Positions 5,987 through 7,616 of a DNA stretch of 7,616 nt are shown piece after piece. A model generated the notes under the pieces. That model did no database searches. It saw nothing but the letters and a program-made list of their open reading frames with translations, and was not told the origin of the DNA. Position numbers and translations under genes: made by a program. The stretch spans positions 1 through 7,616 of the forward strand of contig JBEKNT010000346.1 of NCBI GenBank assembly GCA_049522565.1, in the 5' to 3' direction. Each line of letters begins with the position of its first letter. Positions within the stretch are counted from its first letter, which is position 1. Origin of the DNA: JASHVB01 sp049522565. Lineage in GTDB: Bacteria; Pseudomonadota; Alphaproteobacteria; Acetobacterales; Acetobacteraceae.

Positions 5987-6120
5987 CCATAATCCCGGAT
6001 TTCAGATCCGTTGCATAATTATGGCATCGCAGGAATTCGCGGCTGTGCATGCCAGTCACCCGGTCCGTTCGCCCGCTGTTCCGTCGCGTTCAACGCCGTC
6101 AGGCGCCGCGCCGGGCACGC
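5987..6120. promoter_or_regulatory. AT-rich gap upstream of the oxygenase, with small palindromes
   Basis: This gap follows the GtrA stop and precedes the oxygenase on the minus strand. Its oxygenase-proximal part is AT-rich for this genome and holds a ten-base perfect palindrome CATAATTATG (6014-6023) and a small hairpin CGGAT-TTCAG-ATCCG (5996-6010). These could belong to a promoter or operator giving the oxygenase and last methyltransferase their own transcript. I cannot name a well-spaced -35/-10 pair, so this is weak. Confidence 0.25.
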
Positions 6121-6513
6121 TCATCCAAATGGCAGGCGACAGCGCAGCGCCCAGTGCGCCGAGGCATAGTTCCAGAAGTACAGTGCAACCGTGGTGATAG
6201 GGGCGGCGAAGGCGACCGCAAGATGCAGGCCGGAGCAAAGCACCGCCATCACCAGAAAATACAGCGGAAACCCGGTTGCCATGCCGGAGGCGAAGCGGAC
6301 GAAGTCGGGCCAGAATGGACTCACACGGAACGTGAGCCGGCAGTGCAGCAGGTATCCCATTGGCGTTACGATACAGAACGCCAGGAGTGACAGCGGCAGA
6401 TAGTGTCCACCCGCGCAACCGCCCACAATCATGACGGCATTGTGCATCAAGGCGCAGATCGCGCCGACGACCGTGTAGCGCGTGGTCCGGTCGACAGCGG
6501 AATGCACGTTCAC
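6121..6513 (-). CDS. GtrA-like integral membrane protein
   Basis: A 130-residue protein of the GtrA/DPMS-associated family. These small membrane proteins are thought to help move polyprenyl-phosphate-linked sugars across the inner membrane in O-antigen or other surface-glycan modification. Four hydrophobic segments are visible, at about residues 13-32, 39-57, 71-93 and 97-117. The opening RYTVVGAICALMHN and the FWNYASAHWAL end fit the family's start and C-terminal aromatic motif. I chose the GTG at 6513, which overlaps the upstream methyltransferase stop as GTGA; no ribosome site is visible, so translational coupling is likely. Length is normal. GtrA partners are usually glycosyltransferases, and one lies two genes upstream. 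Confidence 0.85.
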   Translation of the reverse strand: MNVHSAVDRTTRYTVVGAICALMHNAVMIVGGCAGGHYLPLSLLAFCIVTPMGYLLHCRLTFRVSPFWPDFVRFASGMATGFPLYFLVMAVLCSGLHLAVAFAAPITTVALYFWNYASAHWALRCRLPFG

Positions 6514-7139
6514 GGCCGAACCAGGGTGACGATATTGTTCCGCCACCGCGCGACGCTCGCCTCGGCGACAAGTGCGGGCTCGCCGAAGCTGCGCACCAGG
6601 GTCTCGCGCATTTCCGCGCGAGTCATATAGCTGATGCGATCGCCGGTGAGCCAACGGTCCGACGCGTGGCAGAGCCAGTGAATTGGCGTAGCATTTCGCT
6701 CCCAATCCTTGAAAATGAACACCCCACCCGATGCCATTGTTATCCGGATCGCGTCGAGCAGCTCTTGTCTTGAGGCGGCTGGGACATGGTGCAGAACGTC
6801 GCAGAGCACGACCAGGTCATATTGCCCGGGTTCGGTTGCGGCGATTTCCTGGACATGGCACTGAATGAATCGGACGCCGTCCCGCGATCCCCGGTACAGG
6901 CGCCCCAGGCGCGGCGTTATGTCGATGCTGGTGATTTCGGCGGTGGGATAGGTGGCGTGCAACTGCTCGGTCACTGCCCCCTCACCGCAGCCTACCTCGA
7001 GAATTTTCCTCGCGACGGGCCGCCACTGATGCACTCGCTCCGCAAGGTCGCCGATATCAAGGTAAAGCGCACGATAGCCATCGCTGATCCAACGCTCGTA
7101 CGGACCGAACATGCCGCGGATCAAAGGTCCTATGCCCAT
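6510..7139 (-). CDS. Class I SAM-dependent methyltransferase (Methyltransf_11/23-like)
   Basis: A 209-residue cytoplasmic methyltransferase. The SAM-binding motif I is ILEVGCGEGAVTEQL (residues 46-60), Asp73 in TSIDI ends strand 2, and DLVVLCDVLHHVP (108-120) is motif IV. A later strand GGVFIFKDWE (138-147) completes the core. It has no zinc ribbon and is clearly different from the other methyltransferase in this cluster. The ATG at 7139 follows the glycosyltransferase stop by two bases, and the stop overlaps the GtrA start by four, so the three genes are probably translated as one unit. It may methylate a sugar residue or lipid-linked intermediate made by the neighbouring transferase; the acceptor cannot be told from sequence. 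Confidence 0.88.
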   Translation of the reverse strand: MGIGPLIRGMFGPYERWISDGYRALYLDIGDLAERVHQWRPVARKILEVGCGEGAVTEQLHATYPTAEITSIDITPRLGRLYRGSRDGVRFIQCHVQEIAATEPGQYDLVVLCDVLHHVPAASRQELLDAIRITMASGGVFIFKDWERNATPIHWLCHASDRWLTGDRISYMTRAEMRETLVRSFGEPALVAEASVARWRNNIVTLVRP

Positions 7140-7141
7140 AT

Positions 7142-7616
7142 TCAGAACGCTCCCCGCAGTCTTGCCCGCATCCGTGGCACCGATCGTTCCACGATGCGGG
7201 AGTCGCGCACATAGCGAAGCAGGCCGGCCGGGCCGAGCCGCGCAACCTCGAACAAGGCTTGCGGCAGGCCCGTGAGGTCGCCGGCCGCGGCCGAGGCGAG
7301 GGCCGCGTTGACAGCAATCGAGGCGCGGGCGGCGCGCCCGACGCTTTTTGAGTAGCCGCGAACCTTCACGAGATGCCGATCGAGAACGATCTTCATTTGG
7401 CTCGTAAAGTCGGCAACGCTGCGGCTTCCGGTCATTGTGAGCGAGTCGTTATGGATACGGAAGGCCGTGGTCAACTCATCATGGTAGAAGACGGGACCGC
7501 TGGCGGCAAGCTTCAGCCAAATATCCCAGTCCGCCGTGTACCAAAGCTGCTCGTCCAGCCCGCCGCAGGCCAGCCATGCCGCCTTGCGAAAAACCGGTGC
7601 TGGCGCTGCGACGAAA
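7142..7616 (-). CDS. Glycosyltransferase family 2, C-terminal part (5' end outside window)
   Basis: The reading frame is open from the right edge to a TGA at 7142-7144, giving the last 157 residues of a larger protein. The first visible residues contain the acceptor-side signature of GT-A family 2 enzymes: VFRKAAWLACGGLDEQLW, then ADWDIWLKLAASG, where the Asp-Trp-Asp segment fits the catalytic-base region (ED-like motif), then FRIHNDSLTM. The remaining ~100 residues are a helical, Arg-rich tail. Such enzymes move a sugar from a nucleotide-sugar to a lipid-linked or glycan acceptor on the cytoplasmic face of the membrane. The nucleotide-sugar binding half and start lie beyond the window, so donor and acceptor cannot be inferred. 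It heads the visible minus-strand cluster. Confidence 0.85.
   Translation of the reverse strand, partial: FVAAPAPVFRKAAWLACGGLDEQLWYTADWDIWLKLAASGPVFYHDELTTAFRIHNDSLTMTGSRSVADFTSQMKIVLDRHLVKVRGYSKSVGRAARASIAVNAALASAAAGDLTGLPQALFEVARLGPAGLLRYVRDSRIVERSVPRMRARLRGAF

Noticed and set aside
6514..6705. N-terminal extension of the GtrA-like protein by 64 residues
   Set aside because: It overlaps the upstream methyltransferase coding sequence, is Arg-rich and non-membrane, and exceeds the usual family length; the GTGA overlap at 6513 is a better start.

Overview
The window is GC-rich and most codons end in G or C. That, the order cysteine desulfurase / cysteine desulfurase / adrenodoxin-type ferredoxin / mnmA, and the close fit of the MnmA active-site segments to alphaproteobacterial enzymes suggest a high-GC alphaproteobacterium. 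Rhodospirillales or Acetobacteraceae is my best guess, but no rRNA or other marker here proves it. There are nine protein genes, one cut by the right edge. I found no tRNA, rRNA, IS element, transposase or CRISPR array.

Left part, plus strand, about 45-3881: a compact sulfur-trafficking operon. Two different class V cysteine desulfurases overlap by four bases (ATGA). They are followed by a [2Fe-2S] ferredoxin and by mnmA, the tRNA 2-thiouridylase. The desulfurases take sulfur from cysteine as a persulfide. MnmA uses such sulfur to thiolate U34 of tRNAs, and the ferredoxin supplies electrons, most likely for Fe-S cluster assembly. No scaffold (IscU), chaperone or regulator gene lies in the window. 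The most striking point is a roughly 135-bp palindromic element at 1115-1248. It is read in frame as the last ~46 residues of the first desulfurase, and its last hairpin contains the ribosome binding site of the second.

Middle, 3882-4014: a short gap between convergent genes with one GC-rich hairpin and no clear Rho-independent terminator.

Right part, minus strand, 7616 down to 4015: in transcription order, the C-terminal part of a family 2 glycosyltransferase, a class I SAM methyltransferase, a GtrA-like membrane protein, a 2-oxoglutarate/Fe(II) oxygenase, and a second SAM methyltransferase with an N-terminal zinc ribbon. The first three are tightly packed: 2 bases separate the first pair and a 4-base GTGA overlap joins the second. 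Gaps of 134 and 169 bp precede the last two. The set looks like the tail of a surface-polysaccharide or glycolipid locus, in which a transferase adds sugars, GtrA helps move lipid-linked sugar across the membrane, and the methyltransferases and oxygenase modify the glycan, lipid carrier or an attached group. Substrates cannot be read from the sequence. The oxygenase and the gap before it look poorer in GC than the sulfur operon, which fits an accessory region next to conserved housekeeping genes.
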